64,000 nt of DNA from Leucaena leucocephala (lineage: Eukaryota; Streptophyta; Magnoliopsida; Fabales; Fabaceae), in assembly GCA_037074615.1 (NCBI GenBank), contig CM073562.1:6619001-6683000 (forward strand), read 5' to 3'. A program made the position numbers and the translations under genes. This document shows positions 12,201 through 22,984 of the stretch, in pieces. The notes under the pieces were generated by a model. That model saw only the letters and a program-made list of their open reading frames with translations. It was not told where the DNA came from and searched no databases. Position 1 is the first letter of the stretch. Each line of letters begins with the position of its first letter.

Positions 12201-12316
12201 ATTTTCAATATAATCCCTCTCATTCCTTGAGTTGCAACATTTTTTCTTAAAGAATCTCATGTATATTAAGTACAAATTGTATATACATATTTGATAAGAA
12301 AATTAGAGATATGACA
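9201..12316 (-). repeat. 5' LTR of the chromovirus (3116 bp)
   Basis: It runs from TGTCATATCT (minus strand, at 12316) to the PBS. It is the longer, less deleted partner of 3605-5765 and is also related by eye to the solo LTR at 59415-62583. A leader segment near 10915-11000 carries the same purine- and CTTGC-rich text that follows the TATA box in the other LTRs. No gene is present. Open frames such as one near 9475 on the plus strand are chance frames in AT-rich sequence. Confidence 0.88.
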
Positions 12317-12321
12317 ATCGT
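12317..12321. repeat. Target-site duplication, right copy (ATCGT)
   Basis: This matches the left copy ATCAT at four of five positions. The mismatch lies in a CpG. Confidence 0.7.
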
Positions 12322-12559
12322 TGTACAAAATCTTTTTCTTTCTATTCATAAAATCATTAGACTTCGAATGTAAGATATTTTTATTTCAAAATAGAATTAG
12401 TGGTTGGTTGAAAAATCATATAATGAAAACTTTTAAAAACATTTTTCTTAAATCTACATGAAGAATTTAAACTTTTTACTTGTAACAGATTTTGAGCTTT
12501 GAATGATTATTCATCATATTCATGATTTTTAAGCTCTTCTTGATTATCTTATTCCTCTT

Positions 12560-13065
12560 GTTTCCCTATGTTGATTGACTCATGAAAGTCTATTTGGATT
12601 TTTCCTTCAATACTTTCTACTTCCATTTGTTCATCGTCAGTAGATATGTAATTCTCTTATTATGATGAACTATCAGCATTATCAACTTCAATTTAATTTT
12701 TAGAGGAATAAATAGAATTAAGAGTATTGAAAATATCCGTGATATTAGAGAAAAGTTTAATTTTTAAAAAATATTTTTTAGAAACAAAATTATATAAAAC
12801 TTTTATTCCTCTAAGATTCAGGGAGAATAATTTCTTTTCACAATAATTATAATCCCTTTTGGGTTTAAATTTAAATTCATTCGAAAGGATTTTACTAATA
12901 TCAAAATCAAGAGTTTTAAAAAATATGGTCATCCGACCTTTCTAATACAACAACTAAGAATTTTCTAAATTGGGAGGAATAGTAAAATCAAAACCTTCAT
13001 ATAATATATCACTGATAAATCCACCAATGATCTTTTTTGCTTGAGATCATTAGATCTTTTAAACA
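12560..13065 (-). pseudogene. copia gag, N-terminal part
   Basis: It starts just downstream of the PBS on the minus strand. A block resembling PPNLENS is followed, after a stop, by GRMTIFFKTLDFDI. This fits the W-x-RM-x-FL segment that opens plant copia gag. The next blocks (KKLFSLNLRGIKVLYNFVS and a later DIFNTL) match the order of the gag core. The open part spans 12693-12932 (79 residues). Downstream, 12560-12690 is an acidic, stop-containing stretch. The protein would form the virus-like particle. It is interrupted by stops, and the rest of gag lies at 3395-3535 beyond the inserted chromovirus. Confidence 0.6.
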
Positions 13066-13070
13066 AGTGA

Positions 13071-13085
13071 CCTGCTCTAATACCA
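13071..13085 (-). other. Primer-binding site of the copia element
   Basis: The minus strand reads TGGTATTAGAGCAGG two bases after the LTR end (AACA). It is complementary to initiator Met tRNA apart from one transition. It fixes the 5' LTR edge at 13088 and the element's minus orientation. Confidence 0.8.
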
Positions 13086-13087
13086 AA

Positions 13088-15233
13088 TGTTAGTTCTAGG
13101 TAGTTGGATAACCTGAAAGGGATGGTGAATTGGGTGTTTGATAGATTTAAAAACTTTTCTCAACTCTTTTGAAATATGATCAATTAAATAAATCAACTTG
13201 AAGACTTTGATAAAAAAATTGGATATAAGTTATTGGAAACCAAAGAGTTAAAGAATAAAGAAATTGCACACAAGATTTATATTGGTTTGATCCTTCCTCG
13301 ACCTACGCCTAGTCCTCAGTTCCCTACTGAGATTTTTCAATCCACTATAACCCAGATTACGATGGGCTCTTGGTAGCATTTACAAATTCAATTTTCAAGG
13401 TTAATTGAGAATCACCTTAATCCTAAGGTTATACCACTCTCCGTGGTAATGCTCCCCTTATAGAGACGAGCAAATCCAACCTTGAAACCCCGATTCTAAG
13501 TTTTGCTTTCAAACTTGGATAAGGATGATGAAATATAAAACTCTCTCAAATAGAGTAAAAGATATATTGTAGTACATGATATTTTCTCTCTCTAAAGTTA
13601 TGATGATGGTAAATAATGAAAAATAGAGAGTTGGAGGCTTTCTCAGTCTAATGATATTTTGACATTATGATGATCCATTCTTATCCCCCAGTCTTCTTCT
13701 TGAATGCTTTATTTTTTATAGATGAGGTTTAAGCTTTTGATTGTTGAGTATAATCTCTTTCTCCGTTGAGCTTTTCTTCTTTCGTTGAGAATATGAGCGT
13801 TGGAACTAGCCGTTAAAGCTTATGAGACAAAGTATCTTTTTACCGATGAGAGTATACTGGCTTTAATATTTGCCTAATATCATTCTAAACATGTCTTTGG
13901 ATACCTTAAATGAAGTTTGACAGAATCAAGAGAAGTTCTGGTAATAATCGTTCAGCACTTGATTTTCTTTAATCTTTTGATTATCTCTAACTTGAGGAAC
14001 AATTTCCTTCTTTCAATTTTCATAAATTCCTCTATTTAACTCCAAACATAGCAAATGACCTATCCCCAGAAAGCTATCTATGTATAGTTTCCAATGAACC
14101 AAGTTTGACTCCAAAATTCATTATAGACAAAAAGCTATGATCAATTTAGTGAGTAGAAGTCTTGTCCAAAATATTAATCCTATATTCTATATTGCAAATA
14201 GGATAGCTCCCTCATATGAGATGCTTCGATGATAAACTTAGTACCATTGAACTGCATGCTGAGTCAAACTTCATATGAATTAAGTTTCACTTCAATTAGA
14301 TAAGTATGTCATGAGATATGATCAAAATACTCAACCTATGTCAGAGTAGAGCAAAACATCTTGAAAAATGAAGAATTAATTGATTCATTGTAAATAATTG
14401 ATTAATTCAATAAAAATGGTGTACTTGAGTTATTTTAGTAATCATAATCTTCTCTCTTTACCATTCCTTTACTCTTTTGTTTAGTCGATCATGAGTTTGA
14501 TAAATTTCAAAATTCTTGAACTTGATTCCCTTTTTTTCCAATGCCTTCTTCACAATTCCTCTCTATTATACAGATCAAGTCCTAATCAGATGGCTTTTCT
14601 AAAGTATACTATATTAATTGATTAACTAATGGATTATTTTTTATTAATTTGATCAATGATTTGATTAATGAGAGAAACAGAAAATAGAGCATTACATTGA
14701 TCAGAATTTTCAACCATATATAATGTAATAAGTTTCTCAAAAGATATATATATTTTAGGTTTAAATCAAACATATATGGCTCAGAGAGAGATTTAGTTAG
14801 TTTCAACATAAACAGAGAGGGAGTGTTAAAATATATGAAGTTAATTGAATAACTAAATGATTAATATAAGTTAATCGAATGCTTAATCAATTAATGTGTC
14901 TTGAAGAATTGAATCAAAAAATATTTCAACACGGGCTAATCGAACATTTAATATATTAATGTAAATTAATCGAGTAACCAAATGATTATTTGGTTTATAT
15001 TTGAATTTCATAAAATTGATGCTTCACTAATTAAGAGAATAGTTAATATATTAATATAAATTAATCGATTAACCAATCGATTAATAGCAATATCTTTGTT
15101 TAAGAGAAAATCTGTTTTACTAGATTAATCGATTAATTTCAATTAATCATTAGCCAATCAATTAATTGGCTTATTAACTTACCTCTAGAAGGTAAGCTCT
15201 CGGCATTAAATGAACACTTAATCGATTAATAGT
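13088..15233 (-). repeat. 5' LTR of the Sirevirus-like copia element (5' end missing)
   Basis: It runs from the PBS side at 13088 up to 15233, where similarity to the 3' LTR stops abruptly and gypsy LTR sequence begins. The missing start is about 360 bases, judged from the 3' LTR. Bases 14850-15233 match 1-350 and contain the ATTAATCGATTAAT palindromes, for example near 15058 and 15123. An intermediate region (13100-14800) has no coding signal. Chance frames such as 14609-14809 are not credible genes. Confidence 0.7.
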
Positions 15234-16393
15234 CACTCACTAGAATCTTGGAGTACATAGGGGAAATTCTTGCAAAATTTCCATTTTAGCCAAGGAAGAG
15301 CATTCAATTTTAAAGCTAGCAAAGGTAATTTTTTCTTCTAGTCTTTGGACTGTGTAGTAGGAAGCTTTCTCTTGAATTTGAATGGTTTAAATAGCATTTC
15401 CCCACTTGGAAAGTTTATGTATGTGATGCTTGAATGATGGAGTAAGATGAATTTCAGGTCATGGTTAGTTTAGACAATCTTAAACAAGATAGATTCAAGT
15501 GGTTCTAACTTGAGAAATCATGTATGTTTGCAATTAGGGTTTTTGTATTGAATCTGGTACTATACAAAACACTAACCATGGATTAGAATTTGATTATTTT
15601 GATACTTTCAATGGGTTTAAAATGAAAAATTATGTTGGGACAAGTAGAGAAATAAGTATTGGAAGCATTAGAATTAAAATGAAAATTTTTGGAAAAAGAT
15701 GGTGAAACTCACGGTTCTATATAGATACAGAGGAGGAGTTTGATTTTTGAAATTACAACCTCATAATTAGATTCTACATGAAAATTATATGGGAATGGAC
15801 CTAGGTAATTTATTTTTGATAGATGGAAGAATCAACTATAAAATTTAATAAGAAAGGGAACCTAGTGAACATATATAGTCTTGGAATTGTGTTTTGAATT
15901 GAGTTGTAACATGCCCTCACTTTGTAATATTTAGGTTTTACATTTGTTTGAGAATAACACCAACCCAAGAAGGAAATAACAAAGTATCCATAAGAGGTAG
16001 TAAGTATACCTAACTATAATGTTAATGTTGTTTGATTAATTTCTTGTTGATTATGATTGTTTGGTTGAGCTTGGATGATGTTTATGATGATGATGGTTAT
16101 ATGGCTGCAACTCCTTGCATTTTATGTCATGAAAATATGCATGTTAGAGATTTCTTATGATAATTAATGGTTAGCTCCCACATCATCAAAACATGATAAG
16201 CATTGTAGTCAATCATGCATAATGTTATAGTTTATATATCTTGCTATTAAGATTTCTTTGAAATCTTATTATTTCTATATAAATGACCATGTTATTAGTG
16301 CTGAACCATCAAAGGGAAAAGGTTTAAACATGGATAATTGAACTTATAATGTGGTATACTTATGGTGTTATACATTGTGAAGTGCTTTAGTAA
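15234..16393 (+). repeat. Chromovirus LTR fragment (family C)
   Basis: It aligns by eye with 60720-61830 of the solo LTR at 59415-62583, starting in the leader just after the TATA position. It has lost its first about 1.3 kb at the copia junction and its last about 0.7 kb at the CACTA end. The leader contains AAAGGTAATT with a possible splice donor at 15325. No gene is present. Confidence 0.75.
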
Positions 16394-16570
16394 CACTAAT
16401 AGAGAAAAGGCTCACAACGGCAATACAAGAGACTTTTCCTTGTAGATTTTTGACCAGTGTAAATTCTACTACCATTATAAGTCTACCTCTTAAAGGTGGT
16501 GAAAAACTGTTGTGAAATTCTATACTTTTAATGGCAATTTACAAAAAAAAAACCCTGTTAAAGGATTCAT
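16394..16570. repeat. CACTA left terminus and subterminal repeats
   Basis: This holds the terminal CACTA and several short degenerate units with a TTAA-TGGC or TTAAAGG core followed by A-runs. The same kind of unit is at 22830-22910. In this superfamily such units bind the transposase. Confidence 0.5.
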
Positions 16571-16839
16571 TTTAATTTTTTCTTTTTAATATTTAATTTA
16601 ATTTTCTTTTTATTGCCCTACATTTACCATAATCAAGGAAGACTATAAGCATCAAAGTATAAAGTAAGCAATGTAAAAATCTAAATTAAATATTAATAAA
16701 TAGTAATAAAATAATTCTAATTCTTAATCATGCATGCAATGAACCAAATATTGTACAATCAGATATACACATATATTGTACAATCATATACGCATGAAAT
16801 GGATGCTTGATTTAAGGCATGTTCAGTAATATGGTTTTT
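16571..16839. other. CACTA non-coding stretch
   Basis: AT-rich sequence with T-runs and repeated CATGCATGCAA-like text. No frame, exon or structural RNA is seen. Confidence 0.4.
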
Positions 16840-17945
16840 GCCAAATCATCCATCATTGAAGAATTAGCTCATCTTCATAGGTCATGTTGTTCATGAACAA
16901 CTGCAAGTTATAAGTAATAAGTAAATATTAAAGATGTGAATAAATTGAAAAAGTAGCTAAATATTGATCACTTTATAATCATGTAAGTTATACGTAATCT
17001 TTATCTCAATGATCTCGTCCATATAGCATATTATATAATATCCGTGCTTAACACTACAAGGTTGACAATGGTACTAAGAACATAGAAAAAACAAATCACA
17101 TTAGTGACTAACTTTATACTTAATAAATTTATGAAAATTGAAACTTAATTATTTGAAACATACTTACTTGAGGATAAATTCATGTAGGATTATTACTAAG
17201 TGGATGGACGTTGAAGAGATTGAAGCCTTGCACAACCCTATCTCCAATTAGGAAAAAAGATACCATATAACTTACTAAATTTTTATGTTAATAAATCAAT
17301 GAAGAAAAACTCACATGTTGACAATGGAAAGAATCTCAGGTCTAAATAATGAATCGAACCAGTACACCATATTATCTTTAAGGGCAATGATACATAGAGT
17401 CCAATGCTTACTACAAAATATGAACAACGTTATATATGAACATATTATAATATGTATATGAGTGTTCCAAGTATACTAGTATACTTACCCTTTAATATAA
17501 GGTACAAAATATATCTTCCTCTTGATACGGGTCATGATGTCGACCATATACATCATCCTCGAGTCCTATCATTGCCTATCTCTTGGACACTTTGTGGAAC
17601 CATGAAACCATATGTATCTCTTTTTGCTTTGTTTAGGCATCTCTCATAGAAGTGGTTATTGTTAATAGAGAAAGGAATCAATACTGTGCGAATGATAAAA
17701 CATTAAGTATTAAAATAAATTTATAACTTATAGTATGGCTAACTGGATAACAGTTGAATCTAACTCCTTAAAATTTAGGACTTGTAATATGTCATTCCTG
17801 TCCAGGGTGAATTTATAAAGCTCCTGTGTGGTCAAAACCCTAGACAGAATTTTGAAACTTAATGCTTCTTCCAATCCTTCTGCTATAGAGTAGGAGTTAT
17901 CATACCCCTATATCTCGAGGATATATTTTAAGGAAGAGTTTTGAG
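16840..17945 (-). pseudogene. Ulp1-like (C48) peptidase region of the CACTA element
   Basis: Minus-strand exon relics in order: ILQVLNFKELDSTVIQLAIL (about 17715-17780), RCLNKAKRDTYGFMVPQSVQ (about 17590-17655), then, after a frameshift, RIKRKIYFVPYIKG joined across an intron to KHWTLCIIALKDNMVYWFDS. The last block is the catalytic core of Ulp1-type cysteine peptidases carried by plant CACTA and Mutator elements; the catalytic His (KHW) and Asp (FDS) remain. Introns at 17411-17488 and 17238-17314 have GT and AG ends and join in frame. The following exon (17168-17237) has a stop where Trp is expected. The catalytic Cys exon was not recognised; a possible last exon begins at 16900. It is not functional. 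Confidence 0.7.
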
Positions 17946-17949
17946 GTTG

Positions 17950-18880
17950 TCTCCTTTTGCCTTCTTAACGTTCAGCTTTTGCGGTACCTTTATTGGTTAT
18001 GGGTCCTTCAATGTTAGCTTTTTTAATACCTTCTCTAGCACTGGCTCCAGTGTGACCCTTTCTAAATTTAATCAGATGTATTAGCCACATAATAAACTGC
18101 CCTGGAGGTTGGTCTAATATGTGAACCTCATCAATAGGGCAGGGAACCGGTACGAAGCCTAAACCTTTCTTTATGCAGTGTACCGTGGCATTGGACATGC
18201 CAACAAGAGTTATTTTTTGTTGAATTATTGTGGCACCTGAGTACACGATAGCATTAGTGATAAAAGTTGTAGTCACTTTGTGTGTCACAATGTAGAGACC
18301 ATGTTCTTTCCCATGTCCCAGGTGTGTTCAAGAGTAGGGTCAGGATAAGATGATTAGGAGACAAACTTCTTCTTATTGGCATTGTTCTTCCTACTTGTCA
18401 CCATAAGATAACCCTAAAAATATAAACAAAGTTAGTCAACACAAAATACATGTTAAATGTCCCTTGAAAAGAAGTAAATTAATATTTTTTACCTCTGAAC
18501 TTTGGCTGGCTGTGGGGAAGCTCATCATTATCATGGCTTGTTAGAGCTTGGCATCCATAAGATCATAAACTCTAGTATCCATCTTGTAGCGCATCATTTC
18601 CAACTCTGCTTGATCTTGTGTAAGAAGTTCATCTCGAACCTTTTGTAACTCATCTGTGGACACCATGACTACAGAGGGTGTACTTCTTTTTCAAGAGGTG
18701 GAGGCAAAAACATCTTTATGAATCACTCCTTTATGGGCCCCTCTCACTCAACCTGCATGGTCAGTGGTCCCAATAGCTATCTCTAAGATGTCCATTCCTT
18801 TTTCAAAAATGAAACACCCTTAGGATGCATATTACTTCAGTGCATCCTATAACATATGCAAGTAACCAAGTTAAAATAAC
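17950..18880 (-). pseudogene. Ptta/En-Spm plant transposase-like protein, C-terminal half
   Basis: The block LEIAIGTTDHAG followed by VRGAHKGV (about 18720-18800) matches the conserved G-T-EH-GRVRG motif of plant Ptta/En-Spm proteins. It is followed by a charged, probably coiled-coil segment (DELQKVRDELLTQDQAELEM), an exon near 18360-18415, and the globular end IYSGAT-like to GMSNATVHCIKKGLGF and PIDEVHILDQ (17965-18288), which resembles the usual Ptta C-terminus before the peptidase region. An acceptor-like GTTATAG precedes the first exon near 18855. Stops interrupt several exons. These proteins are associated with CACTA elements; their exact role is not established from the sequence. Confidence 0.65.
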
Positions 18881-19078
18881 TGAAGAGCAAGTAATAATGC
18901 ATAAATTCTTAGTATTTAAATTAAATACTTATAATCATCTTAGCAATTGTAGCAACAAATAGAGTGATGTATTATTTCTTCTTTACCCTCGTAGTCTTCT
19001 ATTTTTGTTGGAAAGATGGATGCTGGATGGATGAACAAGGGTTTAATGCATTAGGCTTTGATATAGTAGCTTGTTACA
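18881..19078. other. CACTA intron or spacer
   Basis: AT-rich sequence upstream (minus strand) of the Ptta-like exon, up to the inserted LTR. No motif is recognised. Confidence 0.35.
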
Positions 19079-19251
19079 TGTCACATCATAATTTTTTCCT
19101 ATCTATATAAGACTAATAGAGAAAGAGGTTTGGAAAGGATTGTGATGATCATTCGAGGGCATCTTTATCATCTGATTTAATTACATGCTAAGTAGTTTTT
19201 AAACGGTGTATTAGTTGTTTTTGAACTAGTTTTGATCTAAGGAGTTTAAGG

Positions 19252-19303
19252 AATATTAATGTTCTAGACTCAATCGATCGATTAAGTCTAGAACATTAAT
19301 ATT
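19252..19303. repeat. 52-bp near-perfect palindrome in the 5' LTR
   Basis: Arms 19252-19270 and 19285-19303 are exact 19-base reverse complements. The centre (19272-19283) is itself the palindrome AATCGATCGATT. The sister LTR (21083 onward) and both LTRs of the larger element (27030 and 35840 regions) have only the central palindrome and the left arm. The right arm is therefore a new inverted copy of the left. Confidence 0.95.
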
Positions 19304-19668
19304 AGGTTTTATTTAAGATTTAGTGATTTTAAATCCCCATATCATATTCAGAGTAAAGGTAGATAAGTTTTCATTATCAAGAGTATTTCTCAATATATTT
19401 CTTTAACAATCCACTTATTTTCCATCTTAATCAAAAATACAAAAATATGTACTTTACTGTACCCTTATTTTATTGTATTAAAAATCAACTAAATTTAAAA
19501 TCTATTTTTACTTTCACTTAGGTTTTTAATGATTTTGTCACCAATCTGCTAGAGTTCCAATAAAAAGGGCTTCTTGAAAAGAATAATAGGGTTGTACCTT
19601 ATACTACATTAATAGGGTGCAATTACTTTTATTTTGATGAGTCGGACGACGACAATCTACCCCAATCA

Positions 19669-19690
19669 ATCATGTCGTTGTCTGGGAGCC
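19669..19690 (+). other. Decayed primer-binding site (Asp tRNA type)
   Basis: TCATGTCGTTGTCTGGGAG follows the LTR end. It matches the position and shape of the Athila/Tat PBS (TGGCGCCGTTGCCGGGGA) after several transitions. The following AGCCAAGTAATTGG is shared with 27450 onward. Confidence 0.6.
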
Positions 19691-20139
19691 AAGTAATTGG
19701 TTCATTAACAATTAGTTATCAATTTCATTAGTTACGTGAGTCAATTTTTTGTTTGGATTTTAGTTTTTTGTTGTTTATATTACATAGCACTTTGCATGTT
19801 TCAAGTTTCTACGAATTTGCTCTTGTACCTTTGAGTCGCGACCAAACATAATTGTGTCGTGACCGGATTGCCCCTCTATAGTACTTGATTACTTTATGAA
19901 CTTCAGTCATGACAGTTTTGGAAAATTTCCTTTATGTGATTTTTGGTCACAACTAGACCATAATTTAGTCTTGACGCTGAACCAAATTTTTAGAACTTTT
20001 ATTCTGTGTAATTGGGTCACGACTTGAACGCCCTTGTGTTGAGACCAGTTGAATTTTTTTCTGCTGTCAAACTTCTGTGTCTGATTGTGATTGTTTGCCT
20101 AGTTATTCTTGATTGTTCTAGTGTTGCATGCATAGCAAA

Positions 20140-20560
20140 GCTGAACCATTAGTGCCTTTTAAACATGAAATTGTGAGATAACTTAGGAAACTAAGGAAAA
20201 AATTTAGGGAAGAGGCAAAATCAATAGAATCTAGCTCATCCTCTAGTGTCCTTGAATATGAAATTAAACTTAATTTAAAGATTCCATTAGAAATTTCTAA
20301 TATGGCTGAGATTAATCATAATGGGCATTATGGGCATAATAGATAAGGAGAAAATGAAATACCAATAAATGTAGAAGATAATAGAAGTATGAGGAAAATA
20401 AATCATTCCACATCGACACTTGTAAACCATGCATATGATATGCTCCTCGATGAAGCCCCCAATGACTGCATTGGATGATGTTTTAAGGAGGCCTTTCCAT
20501 TTTACCTTTGAAGGTAAGGCTAAGGAGTGGTTATACAATCTCTCTATACTCTCTCCATAA
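20140..20560 (+). pseudogene. Athila-like gag, N-terminal fragment
   Basis: The plus-strand sequence aligns with 29585-30060, the gag start of the larger element. It has the same acidic and Asn-rich N-terminus around INHNG and the same block before the WLYNL motif. It lacks the original start codon context and contains stops, and it runs straight into LTR sequence at about 20560. It shows that the internal deletion removed the rest of gag and everything beyond. Confidence 0.6.
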
Positions 20561-22540
20561 CCTACCCTCATATCTTCTATCATTTATCCTTCCATCACAT
20601 TTTTTTTACTTTTTTCATGGCATCAAATCTGAGTAGCGATTGTAGTACAACAAGATTCATGAGAAGCTAAATCTTTAGTGTCTTAGTGATAGATCACATT
20701 TCTTGAGCTCATGGACTACACTGTACTGGGGAGTTTTCTATTTTAATCTCACCTTTCTTATGTTTTAGAATTCCTAGATCTAGGGTTTTGATTTTATGAG
20801 TAAGGATTAGATATCAATCGATTATTCTGAGATTAGGTTTTGTAATTGAATTTGGATGATTTGAATGTTGGTTTAATATGAATATTTTAGTTTTAATTTC
20901 AGGATAATTGGCTTTTTATCAACAATCGTTGCTTATTGATTCAATTGCTTGAAATCTATGGTCATTGATCGATGATAATTCAAGGGCATCTTCATCATTT
21001 GATTTAATTATATGCTAAGTGGTTTTTAAATAGCACATTAGTGGTTTTTGAACTAGCTTTAATCAAAGGAGTTTAAGGAATATTAATGTTCTGGACTCAA
21101 TCGATCAATTGAGGTTTTATTTAAGACTTAGTGATTTTAAAATCCTCATATCATATTCAGAACAAGGATATATAGGTTTCCATTATCAAGAGTCTTTCTC
21201 AACATATTTCTTTAACAATCCACTTATTCTCCATCTTAATCAAAAGTACAAATATATTTACTTTACTGCACCCTTATTTTTTTGCATTAGAAATCAACCA
21301 AACCTAAAACCTATTTTTACTTTCACTCAGGTTTTCAATGATCTTTTCACTAATATGTTAGGGTTCCAATAAAAAAGGCTCATTGAGAGGTGCAATTACT
21401 TTTATTTTAATGAGTTGGACGGCAACAATCAGCCCTAATCAGTGGGCCTTTAGGCCAATGTTGTTCTGGATAAAGGAAGCTAGAATTTCAATTTTATAAT
21501 GCTTCCATTGAATTTATATGATGATTATTTGTATGATTGGATAGGTTTAAAACCTTAGAAGCATGGGTATTGGAAGTAGTAATTTTCAAAGTCTCCTCTA
21601 TTACTACTCACAGGCATGAACAGTGATTGGAATTTCATGATTCTAAGCTCATAAATGGGTTCAAAAGGTGAAATGATGTAGGTTAAAGTCAAGGCACAAA
21701 TTAATTGAAAGAACGAGACAATTAACCACAATTTTAGAACGAGAGGGGTTAATTGATTAAGTTCAATTTCCTTATGTGACAATTGAAATAGATGATAATG
21801 AATGAATGAATATTTGATGCTTAGGCTTCTTTTTTTTTGGGCTCAAGAAGGCAACCACTTAACAAGGAAAAAGGACAAGCAAAAGAATAAAAGAAAGTAA
21901 AGCAATAAGGTAGTAAACTATCCTAAACTTACATGTATAAGATGTTATGTTTGATTGTGCTATGGCTATGTTGAATTTTGTTGCATATGTGTATATGATT
22001 GAAACTCTATTTCTATGGTTACTTTATCTAATTGTAATGCACAATTTATGTTTAAAAGTAGTACAGTTGTGGCTATTTATAAAAATAGCAAGTGATGTAA
22101 TAAATGTATACAATTTTATAGACACTTAGTTATTATGTCAAGCTTTATTTTGACATCAAGAATGCCTTATTTTGATGAATATACAAAAAGAATGAATTTT
22201 CTAAATTTAGGGACCATAATCTATTTTTAGAATTTTTGACCAAATTCTTAGTAATACTTGACAATTAAACTCTACTGATTGGCTGAGCATTTGGTTAGGA
22301 ACTTATTTTTCTCTAAAATTTCAATATGTTATATTCTAGTATTCTTTTCAAACACTTCATTTTGATTTTTCTATAGTTAATTATGATGTTTTGAAGTTTG
22401 TTACCTAATCTGAAATTACATTATAAACAATACCCGGGAAGAGTGAAATTTTAGACTTTGTAATTGAACTTCAATAGATGTTTAAGTAGTTCTAAAAGCT
22501 ACTTAATAGTCCCTAAAATGTATAAAAGTAAGATGTTACA

Positions 22541-22984
22541 TTATGCAGCCTGCAACTACTCTTGCATCATTTTCCTCTTAGCACATTGTACCCCCTTGAG
22601 ACATATAATGGTGGTACATGTTCTTCATTGCTATTTCTTGATTACTCATACAATAGCCTATGAACATGAAACATAGCTAGATTAGTTGATTAAAATGTAC
22701 AGTCATTATTAATTAAGTTAATTAAAATATAAGTTTGTAACACACATCAAACCTTATACTTACCTTCTTTCCACCATTGACGAAACAATATCCACACTTC
22801 GTCACTAGCATTGGGTTTTTGAAATTTTTGTGGGCTTTTTATGGCAGTTTTGATAAAAAAAAACTCATTAAAGATACTTTTAACGACTGTTTTAATAAAA
22901 TCTTCCTTAAAAGTATGACATTTACCACTCCATAAGAGATGCGAAGGACTTTATACAATAATTTTATTAAAATGCTATTAAAGT
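22541..22984 (-). mobile_element. CACTA right part with 5' exon relic and subterminal repeats
   Basis: After the LTR A composite the CACTA sequence resumes. A minus-strand open stretch near 22755-22815 reads DEVWILFRQWWKE and ends at a GTAAGTAT donor-like site, so it may be a 5' exon. Bases 22830-22984 hold T- and A-run subterminal units with cores such as TTTTAACGACTG. A solo LTR interrupts at 22985. Confidence 0.4.

Larger units (their letters stand above)
3605..12316 (-). mobile_element. Ty3/gypsy chromovirus (Tekay/Del type), complete but inactive
   Basis: This minus-strand LTR retrotransposon is inserted in the copia element. It has a 5' LTR at 9201-12316, a PBS at 9187-9197, a leader ORF at about 8640-8944, then reverse transcriptase, RNase H, integrase and a chromodomain-like tail in gypsy order. 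A purine tract at 5768-5780 and a 3' LTR at 3605-5765 complete it. LTR ends are TGTCATATCC and GGATACAACA. Gag and protease are not recognisable in the 800 bases upstream of RT, part of integrase is deleted, and many stops interrupt pol. The LTR lengths differ (3116 versus 2161) because the 3' LTR has lost about 130 and about 800 bases. Confidence 0.88.
19150..21441 (+). mobile_element. Collapsed Athila/Tat-like element
   Basis: Partial 5' LTR (about 19150-19668), PBS region (about 19669-19690), leader with palindromic GTCGCGAC-type motifs (19835-20023), broken gag N-terminus (about 20140-20560) and partial 3' LTR (about 20560-21441). It is a close relative of the element at 26308-36243. Everything from mid-gag to the U3 region of the 3' LTR has been removed in one step. 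Both LTRs end with a CAATC-type terminus. Confidence 0.75.
19079..22540 (+). mobile_element. LTR A fragment split around a collapsed Athila-like copy
   Basis: The first 70 bases (TGTCACATCA and onward) match the start of the LTR at 44024. Bases 21442-22540 match the last 1.1 kb of the same LTR family, ending GATGTTACA. Between them lies an Athila-like relic (19150-21441), and roughly 1.7 kb of LTR is absent at the junction. Flanks TTACA (19074-19078) and TTATG (22541-22545) could be a decayed target duplication. CACTA sequence resumes at 22541. Confidence 0.6.
16394..22984 (-). mobile_element. CACTA (En/Spm) element with Ptta-like gene, interrupted
   Basis: The left end begins CACTAATAGAGAAAAGG. 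It is followed by short subterminal units (for example TTTTAATGGCAATTTAC) that recur in the same orientation at 22830-22910 (TTTTTATGGCAGTTTTG, TTTTAACGACTGTTTT). Minus-strand exon relics of a Ptta-like protein and an Ulp1-like peptidase lie between. The element is interrupted by an LTR A composite (19079-22540) and, near its right end, by a solo LTR at 22985-26080. The right terminal CACTA copy was not located and may lie after 26086 or be lost. CACTA elements move as DNA through a transposase acting on the subterminal repeats. Confidence 0.6.

Noticed and set aside
14818..14830. Purine run followed by TGTTAAAATA, looking like a plus-strand PPT and LTR start
   Set aside because: The PBS at 13071-13085 and the PPT at 714-726, both on the minus strand, place this position inside the 5' LTR; the sequence is a chance resemblance.
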